This document shows, in pieces, positions 16,562 through 24,532 of a DNA stretch of 35,492 bases. Source of the stretch: Flavobacterium psychrophilum (GTDB lineage Bacteria; Bacteroidota; Bacteroidia; Flavobacteriales; Flavobacteriaceae); NCBI GenBank assembly GCA_003243255.1, contig QFQM01000026.1, positions 1-35,492 of the forward strand, written 5' to 3'. Position 1 is the stretch's first letter. Each line of letters starts with the position of its first letter. The notes beneath the pieces were generated by a model, which was given only the letters and a program-made list of their open reading frames with translations, was not told the origin of the DNA and ran no database searches. The position numbers and the translations under genes were made by a program.

Positions 16562-16942
16562 ATGAAAAACAAGATCATTTTTGTAGTGAGCCTTCTTTTT
16601 GGGCTTATGTTTATTAATGCCGGATTGAATAAATTCTTTAACTACATGCCGGTGCCCGAAAATATGCCTGAAAGTCTGGTAAAGGCTATGACCGGTATGA
16701 TGCAGGTGACCTGGCTGATGCCGCTGGTAGGTGTTGTAGAAGTTGTTGGCGGGATATTGTTCATTCTGCCTAAAACACGTGCATTTGGTGCTGTTGTGGT
16801 ATTTCCGCTTATGGTGGGTATCATGCTTACCAATACGGTAACTGACACATCGGGTATGCCAATAGCTTTGGTTTTCTTTGCTATCAACTTATGGGTATTG
16901 TATGAAAACAGGGCGAAGTATGCTCCAATGTTCAAAGCATAA
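16562..16942 (+). CDS. DoxX-like membrane protein
   Basis: This 126-residue protein has four hydrophobic helices. The DoxX family pattern is visible: GLMFINAGLNKF in helix 1, then LMPLVGVVEVVGGILFILP in helix 2-3, and AIALVFF-type helix 4 (here MPIALVFFAINLWVLYEN). DoxX proteins are small membrane proteins linked to thiol/oxidative stress in some bacteria; the exact role is unclear. It is the third gene of the ArsR-led operon, seven bases after the first SRPBCC gene and 22 bases before the second. Confidence 0.85.
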   Translation: MKNKIIFVVSLLFGLMFINAGLNKFFNYMPVPENMPESLVKAMTGMMQVTWLMPLVGVVEVVGGILFILPKTRAFGAVVVFPLMVGIMLTNTVTDTSGMPIALVFFAINLWVLYENRAKYAPMFKA

Positions 16943-16964
16943 TCATCAATCTTAAATAAATCTT

Positions 16965-17381
16965 ATGAGTGCTAAAAAAATAACGGTTAGCGTAACTATC
17001 GCTGCCGACAAGGACAAGGTATGGGATTACTATACCAATCCGAAACATATAGTAAACTGGAATTTCGCTTCAGACGACTGGCATTGCCCGAGTGCTGAAA
17101 ACGATATGAGGGCAGGAGGAAAGTATTCTTCGCGAATGGAAGCTAAAGACGGAAGTTTTGGTTTTGATTTTGAGGCAATATATGATGAAGTGGTTGACAA
17201 TAATCGTATCATTTACACCATTGCCGATGGAAGGAAAGTAATGGTTGGTTTTCAGGAAAAAGATGGAAAGACCGATGTTGAAGTTGTGTTTGAAGCAGAA
17301 AGCCAAAACCCTGTAGAAATGCAAAAAGGTGGCTGGCAGGCTATTTTAGACAACTTTAAAAAGTATGCTGAAAGCCTGTAA
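16965..17381 (+). CDS. SRPBCC domain protein (second)
   Basis: This 138-residue protein of the polyketide cyclase/AHSA1 type starts with KITVSVTIAADKDKVWDYYTNPKHIVNWNFAS and has the typical strand FDFEAIYDEVV and final helix WQAILDNFKKYAES. Ligand unknown. It is the last gene of the ArsR-SRPBCC-DoxX-SRPBCC operon; a strong hairpin follows 18 bases after its stop, inside the end of the converging marR gene. Confidence 0.88.
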   Translation: MSAKKITVSVTIAADKDKVWDYYTNPKHIVNWNFASDDWHCPSAENDMRAGGKYSSRMEAKDGSFGFDFEAIYDEVVDNNRIIYTIADGRKVMVGFQEKDGKTDVEVVFEAESQNPVEMQKGGWQAILDNFKKYAESL

Positions 17382-17397
17382 TCCCTAATTGAATATA

Positions 17398-17997
17398 TCA
17401 GACTGCCTGGGTAAACTCCGGGCAGTCTATTCTTAGATCGGAAGTGTGAAGCGGTTGCCTTAGCAGGTTACAATAGTATTCCTCATTTTTATGCTCAAAG
17501 TGTTTGCAGTTGCTGCAGGAACGCTGAATGCTTATAACATCCTGCCTGTTGAGTACAGTGATGAGTGTAGAAATTGAATTCCATACAATCTCTTTATCCG
17601 TCTGGCTTATACCGGCCAGTATACGGCTTACAGGATCGGTAAAATCTTCAGCCCCTTTTACTATCTGTTTTCCCTTATCAGTTATTTTTAGATGAAAACT
17701 GCGTGAATCGATGGTGTCGATGATCTTTTCTGCCAGTTTTTTTTGCTCCAGACTTTTTACAGCATCACTAACAGTAGGCTTTGTGATGTTGAATTCTTTT
17801 GCCAGATAGCTTACCGTATTTTTCTCTGCCGAATGGTATTGGATGAATATCAATATCTGTATCTGTATGGGGCTCAGTCCCGATTCTTTTGCCTTTTCCC
17901 ACAACAATACCTTAAATACATGCGATAGTCTTTCCAGTCCGGCAACTATTTTGTTGTCAGTGCTTTCGTTTTGTATGTTAAGGTTGAATATCGACAT
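17398..17997 (-). CDS. MarR-family regulator with a C-terminal four-cysteine motif
   Basis: I place the start at ATG 17997 (MSIFNLNIQ, 199 residues), one base after the upstream gene's stop; the frame is open further, to 18042, but that would overlap the upstream gene. A winged helix spans about residues 30-120, with the recognition region YLAKEFNITKPTVSDAVKSLEQKKL and wing DTIDSRSFHLKIT. The C-terminus adds a C-x2-C-x11-C-x15-C pattern (CSNCKHFE ... YYCNLL ... IDCPEF), suggesting a zinc or Fe-S site, and this could sense redox or metal. It is the last gene of a minus-strand operon with an amidotransferase, a PLP protein and DUF2024. Confidence 0.85.
   Translation of the reverse strand: MSIFNLNIQNESTDNKIVAGLERLSHVFKVLLWEKAKESGLSPIQIQILIFIQYHSAEKNTVSYLAKEFNITKPTVSDAVKSLEQKKLAEKIIDTIDSRSFHLKITDKGKQIVKGAEDFTDPVSRILAGISQTDKEIVWNSISTLITVLNRQDVISIQRSCSNCKHFEHKNEEYYCNLLRQPLHTSDLRIDCPEFTQAV
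17400..17428. terminator. Hairpin between the converging SRPBCC and marR genes
   Basis: Arms AGACTGCCTGG and CCGGGCAGTCT match at 10 of 11 positions, with a 7-base loop. It lies within the last codons of marR and follows the plus-strand operon. The tail is only weakly T-rich. Confidence 0.55.
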
Positions 17998-17998
17998 T

Positions 17999-18694
17999 TT
18001 ATAATGATTCGAAATGATTGAGTATGCTATACATATGCTCATTGCTTTCGCCTATGAGTGTCTGCTTTCCAGCTATGGTTCCTTCAGTTTGGGTATAGGC
18101 TGAGCCATCAATATCTTCTTTACCAAAAGTAAGCATTTGCAGTAAAGAATCGCGGGTAACTTCAAAATGAAATTGCAGGCCCAAAACCCTGTTACCATAA
18201 AGAAATGCCTGATTTTTGCAGGCTTCGCTGGATGCTAATAGAGCAGCGCCTTTGGGAAGGTCGAACGTTTCACCATGCCAGTGAAATACATCAAACGGTT
18301 TGTTATTTTCAAAAAGCAGATTTTTAGTGCTATCAGGATTATGAATAGGAAACCATCCAATTTCTTTATGGGTATTGGCATAAACCTGTGCACCAAGCAC
18401 AGAAGCTATCAGTTGCGAGCCTAAGCAGATGCCTATTACAGTTTTGCCGGCAGTAATAGCGTTGGCTATAAATTGCTTCTCGGGGATTATCCAGCTTATT
18501 TTTTTATCGTCATTGGCACTCATAGGCCCTCCCATAATGATAAGCCAGTCAATTTCCTGAATATCAGGAAAGGTTTCACCTTTGTATAATTGGGTAGAAG
18601 TTAGTGTATGGCCTTTTTCATTTGTCCATTGCTCAATACATCCCGGGCCTTCGAAATCGACGTGCTGAAGATAATGAATGCGTAACTGTTTCAT
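17999..18694 (-). CDS. Type 1 glutamine amidotransferase (GMP synthase GATase-like)
   Basis: This 231-residue class I amidotransferase domain protein has the nucleophile elbow GICLGSQLIA (Cys90) and the catalytic pair His176 and Glu178 in LQFHFEVT. LIIMGGPMSAND is the typical early motif. Stand-alone members hydrolyse glutamine or related gamma-glutamyl compounds and are often annotated as GMP synthase-like; there is no synthetase domain here, so it is not GuaA. The start overlaps the upstream PLP-protein stop by four bases and marR follows after a single base, so translation is coupled. Confidence 0.9.
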   Translation of the reverse strand: MKQLRIHYLQHVDFEGPGCIEQWTNEKGHTLTSTQLYKGETFPDIQEIDWLIIMGGPMSANDDKKISWIIPEKQFIANAITAGKTVIGICLGSQLIASVLGAQVYANTHKEIGWFPIHNPDSTKNLLFENNKPFDVFHWHGETFDLPKGAALLASSEACKNQAFLYGNRVLGLQFHFEVTRDSLLQMLTFGKEDIDGSAYTQTEGTIAGKQTLIGESNEHMYSILNHFESL

Positions 18695-19440
18695 TTTATT
18701 GTTTTGTTTTCGTTCCAGTAATAGCTGTCCGGATATATTCTGTCACCAAAGATAGCGGTTCCAACCCTTACAATGGTTGCGCCTTCTTCGATTGCTGTTT
18801 CAAAATCATGGCTCATTCCCATTGAAAGTTCTTTTAAATCAAAATTTGCAAGGCCAAGTTCCTGTATCTCGAGTTGTTTTTGTTTGAGTAGCCTGAAAGA
18901 AGGGCGAACTTTTTCCATTTCGGCACTAAATAAGCCAATAGTCATAAGTCCCTTTACTTTTAAGGTATCATATTTCGCTATTTCTTTGGCAAGGCTAATG
19001 GCACTTTCAGGGCTTATCCCGAACTTACTTTCTTCGTATGACGTATTGATCTGCATGAAAATATCAAGATTGCGGCCTTCCTGCTGAAGCCTTTGGTCAA
19101 GTTTCTGAACTAGATCAAGGCGATCTACAGATTGTATGCAGTCGGCATATTTAATTACGTCTTTTATTTTGTTGGTTTGTAAATGGCCTATAAAATGAAA
19201 TTCGGCATTCCTTCCTGAAAGATAATCATATTTTGCTTTAAGTTCCTGAACCTTGTTTTCGCCAATAAGGGTCTTATCAGAACCTAATGCAAGTGCAATG
19301 GTTTCTGCCGGCACGGTTTTAACAGCTAAGAGCAGTTTGATATCTTCAGGATTTCTGTCTGAGGATATCGCTACTCTCTCCATTCGTGCCTTTATGGTTT
19401 GTATGTTGGCTTCTATGTTACTCACAGCCTTCCATTTCAA
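18691..19440 (-). CDS. YggS family pyridoxal phosphate-binding protein
   Basis: This 249-residue alanine racemase-like TIM-barrel protein has the PLP lysine at Lys41 in LLAVKTV, followed by IGENKVQE, FHFIGHLQTNK, and the closing GMSHDFETAIEEGATIVRVGTAIFG. These are signatures of the PLPBP/YggS family, which keeps vitamin B6 and amino acid pools in balance and has no known catalytic reaction. The ATG at 19440 overlaps the upstream DUF2024 gene by 23 bases; a GTG at 19425 would give an 8-base overlap and is also plausible. It overlaps the amidotransferase gene downstream by four bases. Confidence 0.92.
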   Translation of the reverse strand: MKWKAVSNIEANIQTIKARMERVAISSDRNPEDIKLLLAVKTVPAETIALALGSDKTLIGENKVQELKAKYDYLSGRNAEFHFIGHLQTNKIKDVIKYADCIQSVDRLDLVQKLDQRLQQEGRNLDIFMQINTSYEESKFGISPESAISLAKEIAKYDTLKVKGLMTIGLFSAEMEKVRPSFRLLKQKQLEIQELGLANFDLKELSMGMSHDFETAIEEGATIVRVGTAIFGDRIYPDSYYWNENKTIK

Positions 19441-19681
19441 TTATGTAGTATCCTTTCGCTATTATAGCCTCTTCTATTGCTGGGGTGGCTTTTTCGATGT
19501 GGCAAAAATTACACTCCCTGGCACTTAATGTGCTTCCTTCCTGTTGTTTTGCCTTTAGATAATCTTTCCCGAAACCATAAATTGTTTCAAGGTCAGTGAT
19601 ATCATCCGGAGCAAGAATATCAAAATGCATTTCCTGTCCGTTCTTTTTGGTTACATAGGTATCCCATACTGCTACTTTCAT
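19418..19681 (-). CDS. DUF2024 family protein
   Basis: This 87-residue protein starts with KVAVWDTYVTKKNGQEMHFDI and contains the GFGKDYLK and ECNFCHIE segments typical of DUF2024, a small cytoplasmic family of unknown function found in Bacteroidota and Proteobacteria. The CNFC pair could bind metal. It overlaps the start of the yggS-like gene, and is the second member of the minus-strand group headed by the thioredoxin-like gene 85 bases upstream. Confidence 0.85.
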   Translation of the reverse strand: MKVAVWDTYVTKKNGQEMHFDILAPDDITDLETIYGFGKDYLKAKQQEGSTLSARECNFCHIEKATPAIEEAIIAKGYYIIEMEGCE

Positions 19682-19710
19682 GATATTTGTTTTTTAAATT
19701 GTTGCTGGAA

Positions 19711-19741
19711 GAAACAGTGGCGTTATGGTTGCCACTGTTTC
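19711..19741 (-). terminator. Perfect 11-bp hairpin between the thioredoxin-like and DUF2024 genes
   Basis: GAAACAGTGGC and GCCACTGTTTC pair perfectly around a 9-base loop. On the minus strand it follows the thioredoxin-like gene but has no long T-tract. It may end that transcript, or act as an attenuator or processing site within a longer operon. Confidence 0.5.
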
Positions 19742-19766
19742 GTGAAAAAATACTAACTAAAACGGA

Positions 19767-20000
19767 TTAAGCCTTAACTTCTTCCATTGAAGCTCCAAAG
19801 TTGATGTGTAGCACATTTCCGTTCGGAGTAACTAATGCCGGAACTGATTTAACACCTGCTTCTTCTGCTTCAGCGATTCTTTCTTTTGCACCTCCTAAGT
19901 GAACTACTTCTACATTAGATTCTCCTAAAAGTGTTACGATGTCATGTTCTGCACTTACGCACACGGGGCAACCTGCGTGATAAAAAATTGATTTTGCCAT
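19767..20000 (-). CDS. Small thioredoxin/glutaredoxin-like protein
   Basis: This 77-residue protein has the redox motif YHAGCPVCVSAE (Cys11, Cys14) after one beta strand, and KSVPALV with the cis-proline of the thioredoxin fold at the expected place. It resembles glutaredoxin-like mini-thioredoxins, with the fold trimmed to the essential core. No signal peptide, so it is cytoplasmic. Its promoter region shows a minus-strand TAnnTTTG. It may head the DUF2024-YggS-amidotransferase-MarR group, although a stable hairpin separates it from DUF2024. Confidence 0.82.
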   Translation of the reverse strand: MAKSIFYHAGCPVCVSAEHDIVTLLGESNVEVVHLGGAKERIAEAEEAGVKSVPALVTPNGNVLHINFGASMEEVKA

Positions 20001-20038
20001 TTTAAATTCTGTTAAATTGTTTAGCTTTATTGCTGAGA

Positions 20039-20046
20039 CAAACTTA
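20039..20046 (-). promoter_or_regulatory. Predicted -7 element for the thioredoxin-like gene
   Basis: The minus strand reads TAAGTTTG, matching TAnnTTTG, 38 bases before the start at 20000. A -33 TTG at proper spacing is not obvious. Confidence 0.5.
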
Positions 20047-20160
20047 GTAAGGAATCCTAACTAAATGAATATTGTTCAATCGAATTTTCTTATTATAGCA
20101 TCAGGAGTGTTTATAGTTGTGCTTTATAATTTAATTTTATAATATGTAAAAATTATTAAT

Positions 20161-20191
20161 TTGATTTATAATCAATATGGGAGTAAGTTTG
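20161..20191 (+). promoter_or_regulatory. Promoter of the alpha/beta hydrolase gene
   Basis: TTG (20161-20163), 20-base spacer, TAAGTTTG (20184-20191). This is a good match to the Bacteroidota consensus, 43 bases before the ATG at 20235. Confidence 0.65.
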
Positions 20192-20234
20192 CTCTGTAAT
20201 TAAAATGATTATAAAACTTTAATATCTAGAAATT

Positions 20235-21026
20235 ATGAAAGCGAATTTTTCAATTCAAAAAATTAAAAGTGTAGTATTCACTTTTTTGGCAGTGACAGTT
20301 TTTGGCGTGTTTAATGTAAATGCACAAAAAATACAACCCATTAAAAATGTTGTATTGGTACATGGGGCATTTGCCGATGGCTCAGGGTATAATGCTGTTT
20401 ATGATATTCTTGCAAAAAAAGGATACAATGTTACCGTGGTACAGAATCCTTTGAGTGCACTAGAGGACGATGTTAAAGCTACCGTAGCGGCTTTAGACAG
20501 GCAGAATGGTCCAACAGTATTAGTAGGGCATTCATACGGAGGATCTGTAATAACACAGGCGGGTAACCACAAAAATGTAGCAGCACTGGTTTATATTGCA
20601 GCCTTTATGCCTGACAAAGGAGAGTCTGCACTCGACTGGGCGCAGTCAATGCCTCCGGCTCCTGAAAATGGTATTTTGGCACCTGACGAAAAAGGAGTGT
20701 TGTATTACGATAAAGCTAAATATCATGCAGGTTTTTGTGCTGACATTCCTAAGGAAAAAGCAGATTTTATGTATGCTTCACAAGGGATGTTCTATGCTCA
20801 GGCTATTGCAGCTAAAATTACCGATGCTGCGTGGAAAACAAAACCATCTTATGGTATAGTGGCAACTCAGGATAGAGCAATACTTCCGGAAATTCAGCGA
20901 AATATGTATAAAAAAGCAAATGCTAAGATTACTGAAATAAAAGGAAGCCACGTAGTATTTATGTCTCAGCCGCAAGCTGTAGCGGATGTAATAATAAAAG
21001 CTTCTGTAGAAAACGTAAAACGATAA
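20235..21026 (+). CDS. Exported alpha/beta hydrolase
   Basis: This 263-residue protein has a signal peptide (cleavage likely after GVFNVNA, about residue 30). The alpha/beta hydrolase core follows: LVHGAFADGSGY with the oxyanion HG, the nucleophile elbow VGHSYGGS (Ser100), an Asp in VATQDRAI and a late His in IKGSHVVFMSQP. This resembles the EstC/salicylate esterase-like group. It probably hydrolyses a small ester in the periplasm; the substrate is unknown. An exported RidA-family gene starts five bases after its stop, so the two are one operon. Confidence 0.88.
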   Translation: MKANFSIQKIKSVVFTFLAVTVFGVFNVNAQKIQPIKNVVLVHGAFADGSGYNAVYDILAKKGYNVTVVQNPLSALEDDVKATVAALDRQNGPTVLVGHSYGGSVITQAGNHKNVAALVYIAAFMPDKGESALDWAQSMPPAPENGILAPDEKGVLYYDKAKYHAGFCADIPKEKADFMYASQGMFYAQAIAAKITDAAWKTKPSYGIVATQDRAILPEIQRNMYKKANAKITEIKGSHVVFMSQPQAVADVIIKASVENVKR

Positions 21027-21031
21027 TCAAA

Positions 21032-21559
21032 ATGAAATCAATCCGCCTTTTTTTACTGATATTTATGTTACTTGGGACTAAAAGTTCTTTTGCCCAGACA
21101 TCACCTGATGATAAATTTGAGAGATTAGGCATAAAGCTGCCATTAACAGGCAATGCTAATCAATATGTAAATATGAGAAGGGTAGGCAACATTATCTATC
21201 TTTCGGGAAAAGGGCCTTTAAAACCCGATGGCAGTTATATTAAGGGTAAACTTGGGGTTTCTCTGGATGTTAAGCAGGGAGCAGAGGCGGCAAGACTTTG
21301 TGCCATTCATCAACTGGCCATCCTAAAAGCCGAACTTGGGAGTCTGTCAAAAATTAAACAGGTTATCAAGGTAACGGGCTTTGTAAACAGTAGTGCTGAT
21401 TTTACGGAACAGCCACAGGTAATTGACGGATTCTCGCAACTACTGAATGATGTCTTAGGTGAATCGGGCAAGCATGCCAGAAGTGCTGTAGGTGTAAATT
21501 CCCTTCCCTTTGGCTGGGCGGTTGAAGTCGAGATGATCGTTGAGGTAGAAGCGGATTGA
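21032..21559 (+). CDS. RidA (YjgF/YER057c) family protein with signal peptide
   Basis: This 175-residue protein has a signal peptide (MKSIRLFLLIFMLLG...SFAQ). The mature part is a RidA-like domain: RRVGNIIYLSGKGPLKPDG, the helix AARLCAIHQLAILKAELGSL, VTGFVNSSADF, and HARSAVGVNSLPFGWAVEVEMI with the conserved Arg before the final strand. Cytosolic RidA deaminates reactive enamines and imines; this is the longer subgroup, and export suggests another role. It shares an operon with the exported hydrolase and is the last chromosomal-looking gene before the island. Confidence 0.88.
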   Translation: MKSIRLFLLIFMLLGTKSSFAQTSPDDKFERLGIKLPLTGNANQYVNMRRVGNIIYLSGKGPLKPDGSYIKGKLGVSLDVKQGAEAARLCAIHQLAILKAELGSLSKIKQVIKVTGFVNSSADFTEQPQVIDGFSQLLNDVLGESGKHARSAVGVNSLPFGWAVEVEMIVEVEAD

Positions 21560-21589
21560 TAACACAGGGGCTGTATACATAAATAAAAA

Positions 21590-21617
21590 AACCATCTGCC
21601 ACTGCGGATGGTTTTTT
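21590..21617 (+). terminator. Rho-independent terminator after the RidA gene
   Basis: AACCATCTGC and GCGGATGGTT pair at 9 of 10 positions around a CACT loop. They are preceded by an A-run and followed by T6 in total. Strong terminator. Confidence 0.85.
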
Positions 21618-21630
21618 GTGGTACCTCCAG
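21617..21630 (-). other. tRNA 3'-end-like sequence, candidate attachment core
   Basis: Minus strand CTGGAGGTACCACA looks like the end of a tRNA T-stem plus an acceptor strand (AGGTACC), a discriminator A and a CA. No tRNA body follows it. It sits exactly where composition changes from chromosome to AT-rich accessory DNA. It may be the core left by an element that integrated at a tRNA 3' end. Confidence 0.3.
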
Positions 21631-21790
21631 TATTAGTAGTAATTGGCTGTATGTACTTTCATGTCGCATTGTATTTAGTTTTATAAAGAATTCACAATTG
21701 AAATAACATCGATATACACTTACACAGATGTATAAATATTTGACCATTTACTGCGTAAACGAAAATTATATGTCGTATTAATAATTGTTA

Positions 21791-21798
21791 TATATTTG
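21791..21798 (+). promoter_or_regulatory. Predicted -7 element for the STAND gene
   Basis: TATATTTG matches TAnnTTTG and lies 25 bases before the ATG at 21824. It excludes the upstream in-frame TTG at 21785 as a start. No clear -33 element. Confidence 0.5.
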
Positions 21799-21823
21799 GT
21801 TTAACCCAACCTTATCAATTATT

Positions 21824-24517
21824 ATGAACTACATTATCTCTCAACTTAATAGAAAGATTGATTTATTGCGTGCTACAAAAAATAATTCAGAGCTGAAGAC
21901 ACACTATCAAGCAAAACTTGAGCTCTATTTGAATTTTATATTAGGGTATTTGTGGAATAAAAATTTAGATTCTATAGCTGATGAGGATAGAGAATATGTA
22001 ATTAATACTGTTATAAAGCCATCAATCGGGAGCATAGTACTAACTGCGCGCAGATTAGATATTAATTCGGAGTTATTTGGTAATAAAAGCCTAAAAGCCT
22101 TTGTTCAAGCTCTCAACGATTACCCAAAAATTAGAAATGAAAGGATTGGTCATGGATTTTCATTTGAGGATGATGTTGAAAATTTCTTGGAATCTTTTGA
22201 AGATTTAATAGACAAAATTGAAGAATCGATTAATAATGTTATAGTTGATGATCTTGATTTAATTGTGGTAAATTCAAAAGATGAAAAAATTTATCAAGGT
22301 ATTTCATTTAAATCTAATGGAGCTGATTATGTAGCGTGGTCATGTCCATCTGAGGTTCAGGATTTTGAATTAAATAGTTTATATATCTATTCTGGGCAAC
22401 ATGGTTACAATAGGATATCTCCGTTTGTTCACATTGAAAATGAGAATGAATTTTACATGTTTTGTGCAATTGAGGAAAAGCTAACAGGTAGAGTAAAATT
22501 TAATAGATTAATAAGAACTGGAAAACTAACTAAAGAATTTGGTGAATTTGCTACTATAAATGTTTCAAGCGACAGAAATAAAAGGCGAGCTCCTAACGGT
22601 ACAATAATTAATCAGTACGAGAAAAATTATAAAAAATACATAGATGTTGGTTATACAGATCAAATAATAAAATTTGTAACTAAAAACACTTCTTCTGTAT
22701 TTGCAACATTGTGGGGACACGGTGGAATTGGTAAAACGGCTTCAATTCAAAATGCATGTGAAATACTTGCTAATCAAGAATATAAAAAGTTTGACTATAT
22801 CGTTTTTTTGTCAGCAAAAGACAGATATTACAATTATTATAAAGGTGAAATTCAGAAGATTAAAGGTAATATTACATCGCTATATCAAATTGTAGAATAT
22901 TTAAATCTACTTCTATTTGACGATAAAAAATTTGATGTTGAAAGAATTTTAGCAATTGAATCGAAATTGCTATTGGTTATTGACGATTTCGAAACATTTT
23001 CAAAAGAAGAAAAGGGTAAGATCATTGATTTTATTAAAAAATTAAATATCAATTTTCATAAGGTTATATTAACTACTCGATCTGCAACACTCATAACTGG
23101 CGAGGAGATTGAAACTAATGAATTAGATGAACAACAAACTATAAAATTTTTAATTGAATCAATTACTAATGAAATTCCTACTTTTAATGTAAAGCCAGAA
23201 ATTAAAAATTTTAACAAAAACTCAAAGGCAATTCATCAGATTACTTCCGGGCGTCCATTGTTTATTCTGCAATTTGCCATATTAATGGTTCAAAAGGGTT
23301 CTTTGTCTGAAACCTTAACTGTAGACATAAAAACAACTGAGCAAGCTAAAAACTTCTTATATGATAGAATTTATGATTATCTGTCAATTGGGGCAAAGAA
23401 TATGTTTTTAGCAATTAGTCTACTTGTTGATAAGGATGACCTAACAGGACTTATATCAAGTTTGAAATTTGTTCTCAATAAGGAGGATAATGAGGACGAT
23501 TTTGACACATGTATTGATGAGTTGGTTAAACTTAAAATAATAACTAAAGAGGATAATGATTTCTATAAAGTCTACTCTCCAGAAATATTGAGTATTATGC
23601 ATAAATATTATACCAATAAAGGGCCGGAGTTTGATGGGCAAATTACTAATAGATTTTTGTTAATAAATAATGAAGGCGCGACAGATACAGATTTTGCGTT
23701 ACTTCAAGTAGCTGACTCAAGTAGGTTAATATCGTCTGAATCAGAGGTAGAGCAGAAATATAGATACATCTTAAACAGACATAAAACCTCTTTAAAGGTA
23801 AAGCTAACTGCTATAACTAATTTGTCAAACTACTTATATAGTCAAAAAAGTAAACTTGAGAAGACATTAAAGTTAATAAATGACTATGAACATGTATTTA
23901 ATTCATCTCCAGAGTATATAATATTAAGATCAAAGTATCATTGGGCAAGTGGAACAATGGAATTACGATACAAATCTGTTCAAATAATAACTGAATATCT
24001 AAGTACAAAACCGCATCTAAAAGAGAGCCTTTTTTTAGAATTGTTGGGAACATTGATGACCTATACTACTAATATACTTGTAAATGAACGTGAACAATTA
24101 AAAGAGAAGAAACGGTTTAGTGAAGTTTCTGTTAAAGAATATAAATTAATCTTGGCTGAGCAAAGCGAGAGATTCTATGAAATTTATAGATATCCAGGTC
24201 TTAAGTTATACAATATAGTTAAAGGATTAGACTTAGCGAAACTAACACCTAATTGCAGAAATTATGTACTTGATGGCTTGACACATTTTTCGGAAGTTTG
24301 CATCAGAATAAATAAGAGAGATATTGTTAAAGAAATTTCGAGTAAAGTGTTCACAGAACTTTCAGAAAATTATCATATACCCTTTAAATTAAAATTACAA
24401 AAAGTTGACTATATAGAGACCGGATCGTCTTTGTATTCAACTAACAATTTATTAGAGGGCCACAGGGAATCAGATTTGTCTCTTAAATTGAAACAAGCTA
24501 TAAGTAACCGTAAATAA
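21824..24517 (+). CDS. STAND-type NTPase with HEPN-like N-terminal domain (candidate antiphage protein)
   Basis: The start is ATG 21824 (MNYIISQLN, 897 residues), downstream of the promoter element. Residues about 1-140 are all-helical and contain Arg104-N-E-R-I-G-His110, fitting the R-x(4-6)-H motif of HEPN ribonucleases. About 145-260 looks beta-rich. A P-loop NTPase follows: Walker A GHGGIGKT (298-305), Walker B LLLVIDDFE (382-390) and an arginine-bearing strand VILTTRS, as in NB-ARC/STAND ATPases. A winged-helix-like part and a long helical repeat region (about 640-897) complete it. STAND proteins sense ligands with such repeats, then oligomerise to activate an effector; many are antiphage. 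The gene is very AT-rich and stands alone at the island edge. Confidence 0.75.
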   Translation: MNYIISQLNRKIDLLRATKNNSELKTHYQAKLELYLNFILGYLWNKNLDSIADEDREYVINTVIKPSIGSIVLTARRLDINSELFGNKSLKAFVQALNDYPKIRNERIGHGFSFEDDVENFLESFEDLIDKIEESINNVIVDDLDLIVVNSKDEKIYQGISFKSNGADYVAWSCPSEVQDFELNSLYIYSGQHGYNRISPFVHIENENEFYMFCAIEEKLTGRVKFNRLIRTGKLTKEFGEFATINVSSDRNKRRAPNGTIINQYEKNYKKYIDVGYTDQIIKFVTKNTSSVFATLWGHGGIGKTASIQNACEILANQEYKKFDYIVFLSAKDRYYNYYKGEIQKIKGNITSLYQIVEYLNLLLFDDKKFDVERILAIESKLLLVIDDFETFSKEEKGKIIDFIKKLNINFHKVILTTRSATLITGEEIETNELDEQQTIKFLIESITNEIPTFNVKPEIKNFNKNSKAIHQITSGRPLFILQFAILMVQKGSLSETLTVDIKTTEQAKNFLYDRIYDYLSIGAKNMFLAISLLVDKDDLTGLISSLKFVLNKEDNEDDFDTCIDELVKLKIITKEDNDFYKVYSPEILSIMHKYYTNKGPEFDGQITNRFLLINNEGATDTDFALLQVADSSRLISSESEVEQKYRYILNRHKTSLKVKLTAITNLSNYLYSQKSKLEKTLKLINDYEHVFNSSPEYIILRSKYHWASGTMELRYKSVQIITEYLSTKPHLKESLFLELLGTLMTYTTNILVNEREQLKEKKRFSEVSVKEYKLILAEQSERFYEIYRYPGLKLYNIVKGLDLAKLTPNCRNYVLDGLTHFSEVCIRINKRDIVKEISSKVFTELSENYHIPFKLKLQKVDYIETGSSLYSTNNLLEGHRESDLSLKLKQAISNRK

Positions 24518-24532
24518 GATATTGGTCATGTA

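Noticed and set aside
17999..18694. GMP synthase (guaA)
   Set aside because: Only the amidotransferase domain is present and there is no ATP-pyrophosphatase domain.
21785..21823. TTG start extending the STAND protein by 13 residues
   Set aside because: The predicted -7 element lies inside this stretch, so a transcript from it cannot carry the upstream start.
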